A stretch of DNA of 64,000 bases from Butyricimonas sp. Marseille-P3923 (GCF_900184685.1 NZ_FXXL01000007.1:558001-622000); one strand, 5' to 3'; positions 42,891 to 53,393 are shown, counted from the stretch's first letter. The notes: generated by a model not told the origin, from the letters alone. A program made the numbers and translations.

Positions 42891-44855
42891 TTAATTCGTT
42901 TTCAATTGTAACAAAACTTCTTTTGTCTTTTCCGTGATATCGTCGCTGTCTTTCAGTAAAGAGGAGAGGGCGATACCTGTTACTCCCGTGTCTAAAATCG
43001 GACGGATATCTGTTTCCCGGATGCCGCCGATAGCGTGTATCGGGAGATGAATACTTGCTTCCCGGCATTTATCCGTGATTTGTTGATAACCTTCCAACCC
43101 CAGTATCGGGCTCAGACGCTTTTTCGTGGAAGTAAACCGGAACGGTCCCAGACCGATATAGTCTACTTGTTGACGATAGCGCTCTGCCACGTCATCAAAC
43201 GTGTTGCATGTTCCCCCGATAATCTTTGAATAACCTAGTATTTTACGGGCTTCCAGTGGGTTCATATCTTCCTTACCGAGGTGTACCCCGTCCGCATCCA
43301 GTTCGATGGCGATATCCACGTGATCATTGATCAGGAATAAAGCATTGTAACGTCGGCAAATTTCTTTCACGGCGTTCCCGGTTCGGATAAATTCCTCTCT
43401 CGACACTTCTTTCATCCGCAATTGTATCCAACGGCAACCGCCTTTGCACACGGCTTCCACTTGTTCGGGAATAGGCGTTCCCTCCTTGTGATCCGTGATG
43501 TACTGCAACGGAATTTCGTGCAGGTTCGCTGTAGCAGTTGCGTGTATCCGGCTGTGTATACCCAAATTCGTGTCATTTCCCCGAATAAAATCGGATACAT
43601 AGCGTTGTCCCAGACGACAGGCTTCAGGTAAAGAATACCCGAGAGTCAAGTAGGAGGTAACGGTGGAGGAAAGGACACAACCCGTGCCGTGTTTGCCGTG
43701 CTTTCCCCGTGCGACGGAGAAAGTATATATCTCTTCTCCCGTGATCAGACGATCGGACGCCAACGCTTCCGTGTTGTGTCCGCCTTTCCAGAGAATATTG
43801 GTATGCAATTGTTTGGCAATTCTTTGCAATCCTTCTGCTTCCAAGTTATTGCCGAAAAGAATCTCCAGTTCGTTTCTATTCGGGGTAAGTAAATATATCT
43901 TGCCGAGGATATTTTGTATCGTTTCCATGTTTTCCCCGTTATGAAATTGGAATCCGGCACTTGCTTTCAGAATCGGGTCCCAGATGATTTTCACTTTTGG
44001 CAAAGCGGTCGTGAGGTAATCCACTACTTGTGCCAAAGAATCAAAGTTTTCGATCAACCCGATTTTGACGTATCCCGGGGTAAATTCACGGAACAATACT
44101 TCACACTGGCGGATAATCTCCCCCGGGGACATCCATTTTGTCCCAAGGTACTCGTTCTGATTTTGGAACGTGATCGCGCTTGCAACTCCTAATCCATATA
44201 CCCGGCAACATTCAAAGGTCTTGATGTCGGCAGTTACTCCCGCACCGGAACTCTGGTCGAATCCGGCGATGCTTAACGTTTCGTCGGGAAAGATTTTCAG
44301 AAAGCGGGAGAGAGCTTCCGAAGGGGTATCCCAAAGGTATCCCAACAGAGCGACTCCCCGGAATCCTAATTTCCGGCAAGCGGTTACATTATCCGCGCTA
44401 ATTCCTCCCAAGGCAATCACGGGGGTAGAGGTCTTTTTTAATCCTTCCTTCAGCATGTCAGGTGTAAACATGGATTTGTACCCCTGTTTGGAAATACTGT
44501 CAAACACGGGGCTTAAAAACACGTAATCGGGAGTGAATGGCAATGTCGCGATCTCTTCAAAGGAGTGGCACGATACGCTGACATGCGCGTACCATTTCCT
44601 GTCCCCGAAATGCTCCGCTTGCTTTGACTTGAGATGAATCCCTCTCAGTCCGTATGCTTCTACCAGATCAAAATGATCGTGTACAACGATGCGTTCCCGG
44701 AAACAAGGTTCTATCTTCTGGATAAATCGCTCGTAAACAACCCGTTCTGCATCCGGCTTTCGTAAATGCAACAGGTGCAAACCGTTCTTGAAGAGGCTAT
44801 TCACGATAACTTCTTCATCCGGAATCCGGTAAGGGGGGGTAATGACGACTATCAT
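42891..44855 (-). CDS. Three-domain thiamine enzyme: ThiE/TenI-like, ThiD, ThiE
   Basis: 654 residues. Residues 1-188 are a ThiE/TenI-type barrel ('LLHLRKPDAERV', 'VVHDHFDLVEAYGLRGIHL', 'FLSPVFDSISKQGY', 'ALGGIS'). Residues about 193-440 are HMP-P kinase ThiD ('SIAGFDQSSGAGVTADIKTF', 'WDPILKASAG', 'GKHGTGCVLSS'). Residues about 448-654 are full thiamine phosphate synthase ThiE ('IQLRMKE', 'LINDHVDIA', 'DGVHLGKEDM', 'GPFRFTSTKK', 'AIGGI'). The N-terminal domain lacks the 'TSTK'-type phosphate site and is more likely a thiazole tautomerase (TenI-like). It follows a composite repeat after thiC. Confidence 0.92.
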   Translation of the reverse strand: MIVVITPPYRIPDEEVIVNSLFKNGLHLLHLRKPDAERVVYERFIQKIEPCFRERIVVHDHFDLVEAYGLRGIHLKSKQAEHFGDRKWYAHVSVSCHSFEEIATLPFTPDYVFLSPVFDSISKQGYKSMFTPDMLKEGLKKTSTPVIALGGISADNVTACRKLGFRGVALLGYLWDTPSEALSRFLKIFPDETLSIAGFDQSSGAGVTADIKTFECCRVYGLGVASAITFQNQNEYLGTKWMSPGEIIRQCEVLFREFTPGYVKIGLIENFDSLAQVVDYLTTALPKVKIIWDPILKASAGFQFHNGENMETIQNILGKIYLLTPNRNELEILFGNNLEAEGLQRIAKQLHTNILWKGGHNTEALASDRLITGEEIYTFSVARGKHGKHGTGCVLSSTVTSYLTLGYSLPEACRLGQRYVSDFIRGNDTNLGIHSRIHATATANLHEIPLQYITDHKEGTPIPEQVEAVCKGGCRWIQLRMKEVSREEFIRTGNAVKEICRRYNALFLINDHVDIAIELDADGVHLGKEDMNPLEARKILGYSKIIGGTCNTFDDVAERYRQQVDYIGLGPFRFTSTKKRLSPILGLEGYQQITDKCREASIHLPIHAIGGIRETDIRPILDTGVTGIALSSLLKDSDDITEKTKEVLLQLKTN

Positions 44856-44863
44856 GTAGTTAG

Positions 44864-45009
44864 TTCATAAAGTTTATAAGGTTCATAAAGTTTATAAGGT
44901 TTTGGATGTCCTTCGGACAAAGTTTTCCGACTGTTTAATAAGTCTTAGAGTATTCCCCGTGAAGGGAATAACTTTATGAACTTTACAAACCTTATAAACT
45001 TTATAAACT
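44864..45009. repeat. Composite TTCATAAAGTTTATAAGG repeat (copy 1)
   Basis: Left arm is two direct units of TTCATAAAGTTTATAAGG; the right arm (44971-45009) is the inverse. Small hairpins (GTCCTTCGGAC; TTCCCCGTGAAGGGAA) sit between. It lies inside the thiamine operon between thiC and the thiE/thiD fusion. Two more copies occur at 57735-57878 and 62341-62490. Confidence 0.8.
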
Positions 45010-45012
45010 CAT

Positions 45013-46770
<1,758 letters not shown>

Positions 46771-46800
46771 TTAGATTTATGATTTCAGATTTATAATTTC

Positions 46801-46858
46801 AGATTTATAATTTACGATTTAATGATATTTGGAATCTAAAATCGTAAATCATAAATCT
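46801..46858. repeat. AAATCGTAAATCATAAATC inverted pair between thiS and thiC
   Basis: AGATTTATAATTTACGATTT (46801-46820) pairs with 46839-46858, with one G-U. The same words are found at 42790-42890 and 60636-60689. It could act as a weak terminator or processing site that sets ThiS and ThiC levels apart. Confidence 0.7.
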
Positions 46859-46867
46859 AAAATCAAA

Positions 46868-47068
46868 TCATCCTCCCTGTACCGCCTTAATGATAATGAT
46901 TTTGTTTCCGTCCTGTAAAACGGTTTTATTCCAATCCGGGCGGGGAATAACGGAGAAATCCACGGCAATGGCGATGTTTTCCGTTTTGATGTCGTTGGCT
47001 TCCAATACTTCGGGAAGTGTAGCCCCGGCGGGGCATTCAAATACTTTGTCGTTTATAAATATCTGCAT
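46868..47068 (-). CDS. thiS: Sulfur carrier protein ThiS
   Basis: 66 residues with the ubiquitin-like fold and the C-terminal '...VQGG' needed for adenylation by ThiF. 'FINDKVFECPAGATLPEVLEA' and 'AIAVDFSVIPRPDW' are typical. First gene after the TPP riboswitch. Confidence 0.95.
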   Translation of the reverse strand: MQIFINDKVFECPAGATLPEVLEANDIKTENIAIAVDFSVIPRPDWNKTVLQDGNKIIIIKAVQGG

Positions 47069-47209
47069 CGTTTTAATTTTTAAATTTAGAATGAAAGAAT
47101 TGAATTAAACTTTAATTCCCGAAATGGGTTGTCATTTTCAATTTTTCATTTTCAATTTTCCATTTCTTCAGGGGATTCTATAAAACGGCATTCAACTTGT
47201 ATTATAACT

Positions 47210-47342
47210 CTTTCCCTACGCCGGCATTACCCGGATCAGGTTCATGGGTATAATCTCAGCCCGTTGTTTTCATCTGCTAATGGTCTTAGTCAGACAGAAG
47301 TGTCGGGAAATTTCCCTTGCTTCTTAGGCACCCCTTCAGAAT
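47210..47342 (-). promoter_or_regulatory. TPP riboswitch (THI box)
   Basis: On the minus strand the conserved segments are present in order: AAGGGGTGCC, then the variable P3 arm, GGGCTGAGATTATACCC, ATGAACCTGATCCGGGTAAT and GCCGGCGTAGGGAA. It lies about 140 bp before thiS and would shut off the whole thiamine operon when TPP is high. A -7 element TAGCTTTG lies just upstream (47352-47359, minus). Confidence 0.96.
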
Positions 47343-47351
47343 ATTTCACGA

Positions 47352-47359
47352 CAAAGCTA
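47352..47359 (-). promoter_or_regulatory. Probable -7 element for the thiamine operon
   Basis: TAGCTTTG on the minus strand fits TAnnTTTG and puts the transcript start at the 5' edge of the TPP riboswitch. No clear -33 TTTG. Confidence 0.5.
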
Positions 47360-47409
47360 CAATAATATTTTAATACGCGGAATATTTTGGAAAGAAAATA
47401 AACGTTTCT

Positions 47410-48108
47410 TTACAGGATGGCTAGTTGAAGACCGTTGAAATCAATCAATTGTACCTGTTTACCCTCCATGGCAATCATTCCCTCCTTGATCATTTTGTTG
47501 ATTTCTTTAGAGAGGGCGGGACGAGTGACGCACAGGTATTCGGCGAGTTGCATGATATTATGTTCGATCAGGACTTTATTATTATCATCTTTGGCGTGTT
47601 CAAAGAGATAGGTGATAAAACGTCCCCGCACGCTTTTCTGGGAGAGAGCCCGAAGACGGGAAACGGTACAACGGTTGCAATTACCCGTTATCTGGAGAAA
47701 TTTCTTCAAGATGCTCGGTTCTTTGCTGATTAATTCAAACAGCGAGGCTTTGGTAACCGTGAAATAAATACCTTCTTCCACGACCGTGAAGGTGGCGGGC
47801 AACAGGCTGTCGGCACTGAATAAATGTGGTGTGGCAAACGCACGGGGAGCAATGATATTCTCGATCATTACTTCATTACCCAAAGCGTCGAATATGTCTA
47901 CCCGCAAACGCCCTTTCAGCAGTACCATAAGGTTCTTGCAGATCGTGTTCTGTTTGGCAATCTGTTCGTTTTTGCTGATATTGTAAACGGAATAATCCAA
48001 TTGTTCCAGTAATGAATCTTTTATGTGAGAAGGCAAATCCCGGAAGAGAGGGATTTGGAATAATAATTCTTCGTGTTCCTTTGTGAAAGTGATTAAATTC
48101 ATTGCCAT
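47410..48108 (-). CDS. Crp/Fnr-family transcriptional regulator
   Basis: 232 residues. The N-terminal cyclic-nucleotide-binding-type barrel ('ISKNEQIAKQNTICKNLMVLLKGRLRVDIFDALGNEVMIENI') is followed by a long helix and a Crp-type helix-turn-helix ('MQLAEYLCVTRPALSKEINKMIKEGMI'). Cys residues ('NCNRC') are present, but no classical Fnr 4Fe-4S motif. It lies just downstream of the nrfHA and haem-attachment genes on the same strand. A Fnr/Crp-type palindrome is found at the nrfH promoter, so it is the natural candidate activator. Confidence 0.9.
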   Translation of the reverse strand: MAMNLITFTKEHEELLFQIPLFRDLPSHIKDSLLEQLDYSVYNISKNEQIAKQNTICKNLMVLLKGRLRVDIFDALGNEVMIENIIAPRAFATPHLFSADSLLPATFTVVEEGIYFTVTKASLFELISKEPSILKKFLQITGNCNRCTVSRLRALSQKSVRGRFITYLFEHAKDDNNKVLIEHNIMQLAEYLCVTRPALSKEINKMIKEGMIAMEGKQVQLIDFNGLQLAIL

Positions 48109-48145
48109 TGAATTACTGGTTTACCGTGCAAATATAAATAAAAGT

Positions 48146-48181
48146 TTGTCTTCGGCAAGTTACAAGTTGCCGAAGGCAAAC
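48146..48181. repeat. Mini-hairpin repeat (TTGTCTTCGGCAAGTTACAA type), inverted pair
   Basis: Two facing copies of the same repeat family as at 41810-42000. On the minus strand the -33 TTG and the -7 TATATTTG of the crp/fnr-type gene lie in and next to this element (about 48133-48162). Confidence 0.65.
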
Positions 48182-48195
48182 TCCCCGTGAGTGAA

Positions 48196-48990
48196 CTAAT
48201 CCAAATTGTACGTGTGAACGCTCACCCCTTGTGCGGATGGAAGGTAATTGATGCCGTACCAGCACATTTGCAAAAGAACGAACGAAACGAGTAATATACT
48301 CAATGCCATTCTGTGTTTCCGGTTCCGGTGGAGTCTGAAGTGGATATATACCAGATAGGACACCCATGTCGTGGCTGCCCATGTTTCTTTCGGGTCCCAG
48401 CTCCAGTAGTGTCCCCATGCTTCTTTTGCCCACACCGCCCCGAATAACATTCCCAAGGTCATAAAAGAAAGTCCCACGTAAACCAAATTGTCACAGAGAT
48501 CCATTTCCTGTTGTGTGGCTTTTTTCTCTTTCTTGAACCATAACAAGTAAATTGCCATGATCGCGGCAGCACCCAGCATGGCATAGGCGAACATATAAAC
48601 GATCACGTGAGGGGCAAACCACGGGCTCTGCAAGGCGGGCATTAACGTCTTGTTATGTATTTCCGGTTTGAATATATTGATACAGATGAACACGATGGAC
48701 AGGACGGTACTGAAAGTGAGTATCCATTTATATTTCCAACGGGCATACGTGATGATTCCCGCCAAGGGCAAAAAGAACGAATACCACAGGCGGGTTTCCC
48801 CCATGGTACGCATGGGCGGACGTTCCAGTGAAATCCACATGCTTACGATAAAAGCGAAGAACACCAGCAATCCCGTGATTGTACACCCGAATGTCAATCC
48901 CGGGTGCCTGCCTTTCCATGCACTTATCGCTCCCGCTCCCCAGAAGCATAAAGCTATAACGGCAAATATTGGAAATTGATCCCACGTCAT
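48196..48990 (-). CDS. ccsA: Cytochrome c biogenesis protein CcsA
   Basis: 264 residues from the ATG that overlaps the previous stop (ATGA). Eight or so membrane segments and the haem-handling WWD motif 'WGHYWSWDPKETWA'. CcsA with ResB/CcsB exports haem and joins it to apocytochrome c (System II). Here it is placed directly after nrfHA, whose products need about nine haems. Confidence 0.92.
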   Translation of the reverse strand: MTWDQFPIFAVIALCFWGAGAISAWKGRHPGLTFGCTITGLLVFFAFIVSMWISLERPPMRTMGETRLWYSFFLPLAGIITYARWKYKWILTFSTVLSIVFICINIFKPEIHNKTLMPALQSPWFAPHVIVYMFAYAMLGAAAIMAIYLLWFKKEKKATQQEMDLCDNLVYVGLSFMTLGMLFGAVWAKEAWGHYWSWDPKETWAATTWVSYLVYIHFRLHRNRKHRMALSILLVSFVLLQMCWYGINYLPSAQGVSVHTYNLD

Positions 48991-50228
48991 ACGTTTTCCT
49001 CCTTTCTTTTTCCGGCTATCGTGAACATGCACACGGCTCCCGCTATCATCATCCATATACCCGTGTAAACCAAGGGTAACCACGGGTCTTTGACTATTTC
49101 CAAAATACTGATTTCACTCCATTTGCCCTTACTCTCGTCGTAGCTTAGCTGGTATATCTTCCAACCTTCTATTTGATAGGGCTTGTTTACCTCGATCGTT
49201 GCCGAGTCTTTACGTCCGCTCTGCGTGTACACGGTCACTCGCGAAGCGAAACGACGGGGTTCCCGGTCGGGCATCACCAGACTCATTTTTTCGTTCAGGC
49301 GTATGGCTTTGTAAGGGAACAGGAAGCTGCCGCAACTCACCCAACCTTCCTGCCGTTCTCCGGTTTGCCGATTCTCTGTTTTCGCGTACAAGGCGTAGGC
49401 GGCTCCCATGGAATGAAATTCCACGTACTTTACCGTGTCTTCCGTGGCGACTCTTGCCGCCGAGGGCAAACGTTGTTCAATGGTGATATGCCAATCCTCT
49501 AAATCTCCCGATAAAACAGAATCTTCCACGAGTATATTTTCGGCTTTTCTTTCGGGGATCACCTTACCCGTTTCATTATCGATGAGCATCAGTTTCGGGG
49601 GATACTCGTCAATCGTGAAATCGTGAAGTTCTATGGCAAGCGGTAATTCCACCAGTTTCTGGTCTTCATCGAAAGCCCGCCATTCGGCTTTGCCGATGCT
49701 GGTTTGCATTTTCAACCGCTGCATATCGGCACTTCCAAGGATGGCTCCCGTGAGAGCTAGAAAGAGTCCCATATGATTAAGTATAAACGGAATATCTCTT
49801 GGCTTGAAATGCCGGATACGACGCAATGTTACCATACCCAACAGCGTGATGAACCATACCAGTAACAAGGAAAATGACCACGCCGACAGCATTTGATGAA
49901 AACCGAGCCAACCGGCAATTCCCGTGACGTGTACTTTCTCGTTGACCTGCAACGTGAGCCCCATGATAACAGTGATGATCACGACGGCTATCATGGAAGT
50001 CACTGCCGCTTGATAACCGCTCATCCACCGGAAAAGATATACTTTCCGGGACAAAAGAGAAGCCGCGATAATTAAAACGAGATAGAACAATCCAAGAATT
50101 AAATTCACCGGATAGGCTAAAAGATCCAAATGTACTTTACCTAAAACAATTTGCAGGAGAGTTCCCACGAGGAACAATCCCCCGCAAATCGCGAATCCTT
50201 CTTTATATCCCCAAGGTTTCTGCCACAT
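48987..50228 (-). CDS. ResB/CcsB-like cytochrome c biogenesis protein
   Basis: 413 residues. Three or four N-terminal membrane segments ('GLFLVGTLLQIVLG', 'LILGLFYLVLIIAASLL'), a large periplasmic domain and a final membrane segment ('LVYTGIWMMIAGAVCMF'). This is the ResB-like partner of CcsA, and the genes overlap by 4 bp. It lies 7 bp after nrfA. Confidence 0.88.
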   Translation of the reverse strand: MWQKPWGYKEGFAICGGLFLVGTLLQIVLGKVHLDLLAYPVNLILGLFYLVLIIAASLLSRKVYLFRWMSGYQAAVTSMIAVVIITVIMGLTLQVNEKVHVTGIAGWLGFHQMLSAWSFSLLLVWFITLLGMVTLRRIRHFKPRDIPFILNHMGLFLALTGAILGSADMQRLKMQTSIGKAEWRAFDEDQKLVELPLAIELHDFTIDEYPPKLMLIDNETGKVIPERKAENILVEDSVLSGDLEDWHITIEQRLPSAARVATEDTVKYVEFHSMGAAYALYAKTENRQTGERQEGWVSCGSFLFPYKAIRLNEKMSLVMPDREPRRFASRVTVYTQSGRKDSATIEVNKPYQIEGWKIYQLSYDESKGKWSEISILEIVKDPWLPLVYTGIWMMIAGAVCMFTIAGKRKEENV

Positions 50229-50235
50229 ACATATT

Positions 50236-51714
50236 TTACATGCTTACTCTCCAGTTTTCCTTCGCTTTCGCGAGCCACTGGGGGACAATCGTGTTCATGA
50301 ACTTTTCTTTCGCTTCTTTTTCTTTCTTGATATCTAACCCGATATATGCCTGTGCTTTTTCTTTTGTAGAGATATCCGGCATGGGAACATTTTCCAAATG
50401 ACCGTTCTTGGCCAATACTTTAGAGATAGCCAACCGGGCTTGCATCGCTTTGTCAACTCCATTACCCAGTATACGTTGTATTTCTTGCGGCGCATGGAAC
50501 GAACCGCCATGAGAGGCTACACCGAAATCCCATCTCCATTGAGCCTGACGCAATAATTTCAGACTTTCTTTCATTTGTTCATCGGTAGCGCCGTTGTCCC
50601 AAGCGTATTTTGCCTCGATGTGTGCTTTTGCCAGTTCCTGTTCCAGACGGTTACGGGTTTCATTGGCTTTGCGTTGGCGTTCGTACACGTTATTACGCAG
50701 GGTTTCCTCGCTTTCGCGGTGACAAACCTGACACGTGCGGTCTATCATTGCCAATGGGCTTTGGATATGGTGGTCGCTGAATTTCATGCCGCCTTCACTC
50801 TTGTACGGCATATGGCAATCGGCGCAAGATACTCCCCGTTGCCCGTGAATACCCATTTGGGCGATCTCGTAATCCGGGTGCTGTGCTTTCAGGATCGGGG
50901 TTTTACTGAGCGCGTGTATGTAATCATAGAATTCCGCTTCGTCATAGTAAGTTTCCATGTCTTCTACCGTGAAACCTTTATCCCACGGGAAAGTCAGGTA
51001 TTTGCCGTCGCCTTTGAAATAATATTCCACGTGGCATTGTGCGCATACCAGAGAACGCATTTCCTGTGGGGTGGCTTTATCAATATCTTTGCCTTGGCGG
51101 GCAAATGCTTCCCGCAGAGCCGGACGACTGATATGCAGGTTCATGTTTTCCGGTTCGTGGCAATCGGCACACCCGATCGGGTTCACGATCTCGCTTCCCA
51201 TGGCAGCCCATTTATTGCTGTAAAAGTTTTCAACTCCGATAGCCTCCATCATGCGGGGCACGTCCGGACTCTTGCATGTCCAGCAGGTAGCGGGTTGCGG
51301 TCCTTCCTCGGCAGTCATGGGGCTGCCCACGCGGAGGGTATGACGCATATCGTCGATAGCGTGCATGTGTCCCCGGGGAGTGGAATAATCTTTGGAGAAC
51401 GCGTATCCCGCCCAGAGTATCACCATTTCGGGACGTTGTTCCAATACATCCACTGCCTCGTTCCCGTTAAATTCGCTCTTGAAATCCGTCTTGATTGTTT
51501 CCGTCCACGTGTTGTATTCACGGGGATAGTTTTCCCCGAAAATCTCGTTACGTGCTTCAATACCTTTTATCTCGACTTTCTTGTTATTGAAAACGCTCAC
51601 GATTTCAGCCTGACGATCCATAAGTGCTGAAACGAGCAATCCCAATACGAAAACGACAACCATTGTTCCCCCGAACAACAGCCATCCTTGCCATGATTTT
51701 AGTTTCTTTTCCAT
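50236..51714 (-). CDS. nrfA: Ammonia-forming cytochrome c nitrite reductase (catalytic subunit)
   Basis: 492 residues with an N-terminal anchor or signal ('LLFGGTMVVVFVLGLLVSAL'). Five haem sites: the special active-site 'CWTCK' with Lys as ligand, then four CXXCH ('CADCH', 'CAQCH', 'CADCH', 'CQVCH'). 'GCADCHEPENMNLHISRPAL' is an NrfA signature. It reduces nitrite to ammonia with six electrons in the periplasm, using NrfH as quinol oxidase. The gap to nrfH is 14 bp. Confidence 0.97.
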   Translation of the reverse strand: MEKKLKSWQGWLLFGGTMVVVFVLGLLVSALMDRQAEIVSVFNNKKVEIKGIEARNEIFGENYPREYNTWTETIKTDFKSEFNGNEAVDVLEQRPEMVILWAGYAFSKDYSTPRGHMHAIDDMRHTLRVGSPMTAEEGPQPATCWTCKSPDVPRMMEAIGVENFYSNKWAAMGSEIVNPIGCADCHEPENMNLHISRPALREAFARQGKDIDKATPQEMRSLVCAQCHVEYYFKGDGKYLTFPWDKGFTVEDMETYYDEAEFYDYIHALSKTPILKAQHPDYEIAQMGIHGQRGVSCADCHMPYKSEGGMKFSDHHIQSPLAMIDRTCQVCHRESEETLRNNVYERQRKANETRNRLEQELAKAHIEAKYAWDNGATDEQMKESLKLLRQAQWRWDFGVASHGGSFHAPQEIQRILGNGVDKAMQARLAISKVLAKNGHLENVPMPDISTKEKAQAYIGLDIKKEKEAKEKFMNTIVPQWLAKAKENWRVSM

Positions 51715-51728
51715 ATATAATTAGTTTG

Positions 51729-52319
51729 TTATTGTTTCATTAATTTCTTTAGCCAAGCCGGGGCAGGGGATTCCGGGTAAGGAACCAGAGCCGCCGGGGT
51801 AGAGGAAAGACTGTTTTTCCCGCCGTGAGGAACATCCCGGTGACAGTCCCAGCACGCTTTGCCTTCACCGACTTGTGCCATCATGTAGTCAATGCGCCCT
51901 GTCTTCACGAACTCCGTGTTTAATTGCGTGTGACAACGGATGCAATTGTTCATGATCACTTTTGAACTCTCCGGAATGGCTTGCAATACTTGCGGTTCAC
52001 CTTTCGCCAGATAGACCGCCACGTGGCGCATCCCGTCCATTCCTTTGAATACCCATTTCTTCACGAAGTTGTCATGTGGTACGTGACAATCGTTACAGGT
52101 AGCGTCGCGGCTGTGCGAACTATGGAACCACGTGGCGTAATAGGGTGCCATGATATGACAATTCACGCAGGCTGACGGATCGTCACCCAGATAGGTGTGT
52201 GCCCGCAGCACGTAAAGGAATAGCATACCGCTTCCGCTGATCACTCCCAGTAAAACGATAGATACTATCTTCCACCTGCGGGAAGGTAATACTCGATTAA
52301 TTATGGCTTTCAGTTTCAT
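51729..52319 (-). CDS. nrfH: Cytochrome c nitrite reductase small subunit
   Basis: 196 residues. One N-terminal membrane helix ('VSIVLLGVISGSGMLFLYVLR') and four CXXCH haem motifs ('CVNCH', 'CNDCH', 'CIRCH', 'CWDCH'), typical of the NapC/NrfH family. It moves electrons from menaquinol to NrfA. First gene of its operon. Confidence 0.95.
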   Translation of the reverse strand: MKLKAIINRVLPSRRWKIVSIVLLGVISGSGMLFLYVLRAHTYLGDDPSACVNCHIMAPYYATWFHSSHSRDATCNDCHVPHDNFVKKWVFKGMDGMRHVAVYLAKGEPQVLQAIPESSKVIMNNCIRCHTQLNTEFVKTGRIDYMMAQVGEGKACWDCHRDVPHGGKNSLSSTPAALVPYPESPAPAWLKKLMKQ

Positions 52320-52342
52320 CTGCTATATGGTATAATTTTAGA

Positions 52343-52350
52343 CAAAAATA
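52343..52350 (-). promoter_or_regulatory. -7 element of the nrfHA promoter
   Basis: TATTTTTG on the minus strand fits TAnnTTTG; start site expected near 52337, about 18 bases before the nrfH ATG. No TTTG at -33, as expected for an activator-dependent promoter. Confidence 0.6.
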
Positions 52351-52370
52351 CGGAATTAATTAATACGTGT

Positions 52371-52388
52371 GTGTAATCAAAATTACAC
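52371..52388 (-). promoter_or_regulatory. Fnr/Crp-type operator upstream of nrfHA
   Basis: GTGTAATCAAAATTACAC is a palindrome with 7-bp arms and a 4-bp centre (inner form TGTAA-N6-TTACA). Its centre is about 42 bp from the inferred start, the classic position for class II activation. Confidence 0.7.
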
Positions 52389-52411
52389 TTTGATAAATTT
52401 CTTGTGAAGAG

Positions 52412-52723
52412 TCGCCTTCGGCGAGTTGCAAGTTGCTTCACTAGCGTTTATGACAGTATTCCAACTCCTCCTCTGTTTATAGAGGAGGTGGCTGCGAAGC
52501 AGACGGAGGAGTTTGTTGATTAGGAGATTCAATGATTTTAGATTGAATGATTCCAGCCGCACTAGCAACGCTTCGTAAATCACGGAATCGACAATCATTG
52601 AATCACTGAATCAAAAAACTCCCTCCCCCCTTCGGGGTACTCCCTCTATAAACAGAGGGAGAGCTAAGATACAGTCTTGCACGCTAGAGAAGCAACCTGT
52701 AACCTGCAACTCGCCGAAGGCGA
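52412..52723. repeat. Nested inverted-repeat element upstream of nrfHA
   Basis: Three layers: outer arms of the CGCCTTCGGCGAGTTGCA family ending in a CTAGCG word (52412-52446 and 52682-52723); middle arms with CCTCTGTTTATAGAGG-type hairpins (about 52464-52489 and 52638-52664); inner arms GATTCAATGATT (52527-52538) and AATCATTGAATC (52593-52604). No coding potential was seen. It fills most of the gap between nrfH and the MGMT-like gene. Confidence 0.75.
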
Positions 52724-52730
52724 ACAATGT

Positions 52731-53066
52731 TCACTCCAGTAACAGCTCCGTGTTCCATCGGTGTTTCTTCATGTCCACGCACCCGTTTTTCTTGAAGGTT
52801 ACGCCTTCTTCAATCAACAATTCCTTTTGTTCCGGCCAGTTCGGGGCTATTCCCCCTTTGTGATTTACAACCCGGTGGCAGGGAAGATGCAGGTCAGCCG
52901 GGGCGTTGAACATGGCTTGCCCGACCATTCGGGAGTATTGAGGTCTGCCCGCTAAACGGGCGACACCGCCGTAGGTAAGCACTTTTCCAAAAGGGATTTG
53001 TTTCACGATTTCGTAAACTTCCGGGAAGAATTCTTCGCGTGTACTCTTGTCAGGCATATTATTCAA
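52731..53066 (-). CDS. MGMT-family alkyltransferase domain protein
   Basis: 111 residues, about the size of a single C-terminal MGMT domain. 'IPFGKVLTYGGVARLAGRP', 'VGQAMFNAP' and the active-site 'LPCHRVV' are present, with 'KELLIEEGVTF' at the end. Cys is present at the alkyl-acceptor place, so it could act on O6-alkylguanine, although such short forms may instead be repair-signalling proteins. A good promoter lies upstream on the minus strand (about 53166-53197). Confidence 0.85.
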   Translation of the reverse strand: MNNMPDKSTREEFFPEVYEIVKQIPFGKVLTYGGVARLAGRPQYSRMVGQAMFNAPADLHLPCHRVVNHKGGIAPNWPEQKELLIEEGVTFKKNGCVDMKKHRWNTELLLE

Positions 53067-53165
53067 TTCATGTTCACGGGGTGAAGATAGTAAATATATT
53101 CAATACTAGCCAATTAATGGGGCTTCTCGAATATTATTTAACGAACGTTTATTGATACTGCAAAT

Positions 53166-53197
53166 ATAAGATTTCTATTTAAAAAAACAAACAGTCA
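53166..53197 (-). promoter_or_regulatory. Bacteroidota-type promoter for the MGMT-like gene
   Basis: On the minus strand TTTG is followed after 19 bases by TATATTTG (TAnnTTTG). The remainder of 53067-53393 (327 bp) is AT-rich; apart from this and the next gene's upstream region I see nothing in it. Confidence 0.55.
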
Positions 53198-53393
53198 TCA
53201 AAAGTATTTAATTACTTCATTTCCAAAACATAGAATGATACATGCGGAATCAAAGTACTGTCCGGTTATCATGGATAAAAGCTATCGCATAAAACCTTCT
53301 TTTTTTAGTATTTATTTGAATTGGTGTTTTACTGGCGAGAGGGAGTAAGATGGATGTATTTGCACTATAAATAAGCGTGTTATTTTAAATGAA

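Noticed and set aside
47129-47365. Open frame on the + strand across the TPP riboswitch
   Set aside because: The same bases are the conserved THI box on the minus strand; no protein features.
50575-51630. A 351-codon open frame on the + strand opposite nrfA
   Set aside because: It lies wholly inside nrfA on the other strand; nrfA has all five haem motifs, and the antisense protein shows no family features.
53067-53393. Invertible promoter for the Mpi-like recombinase (an AACGAACGTTT word next to a good promoter)
   Set aside because: Only one copy of the word was found; no matching inverted copy lies on the other side.
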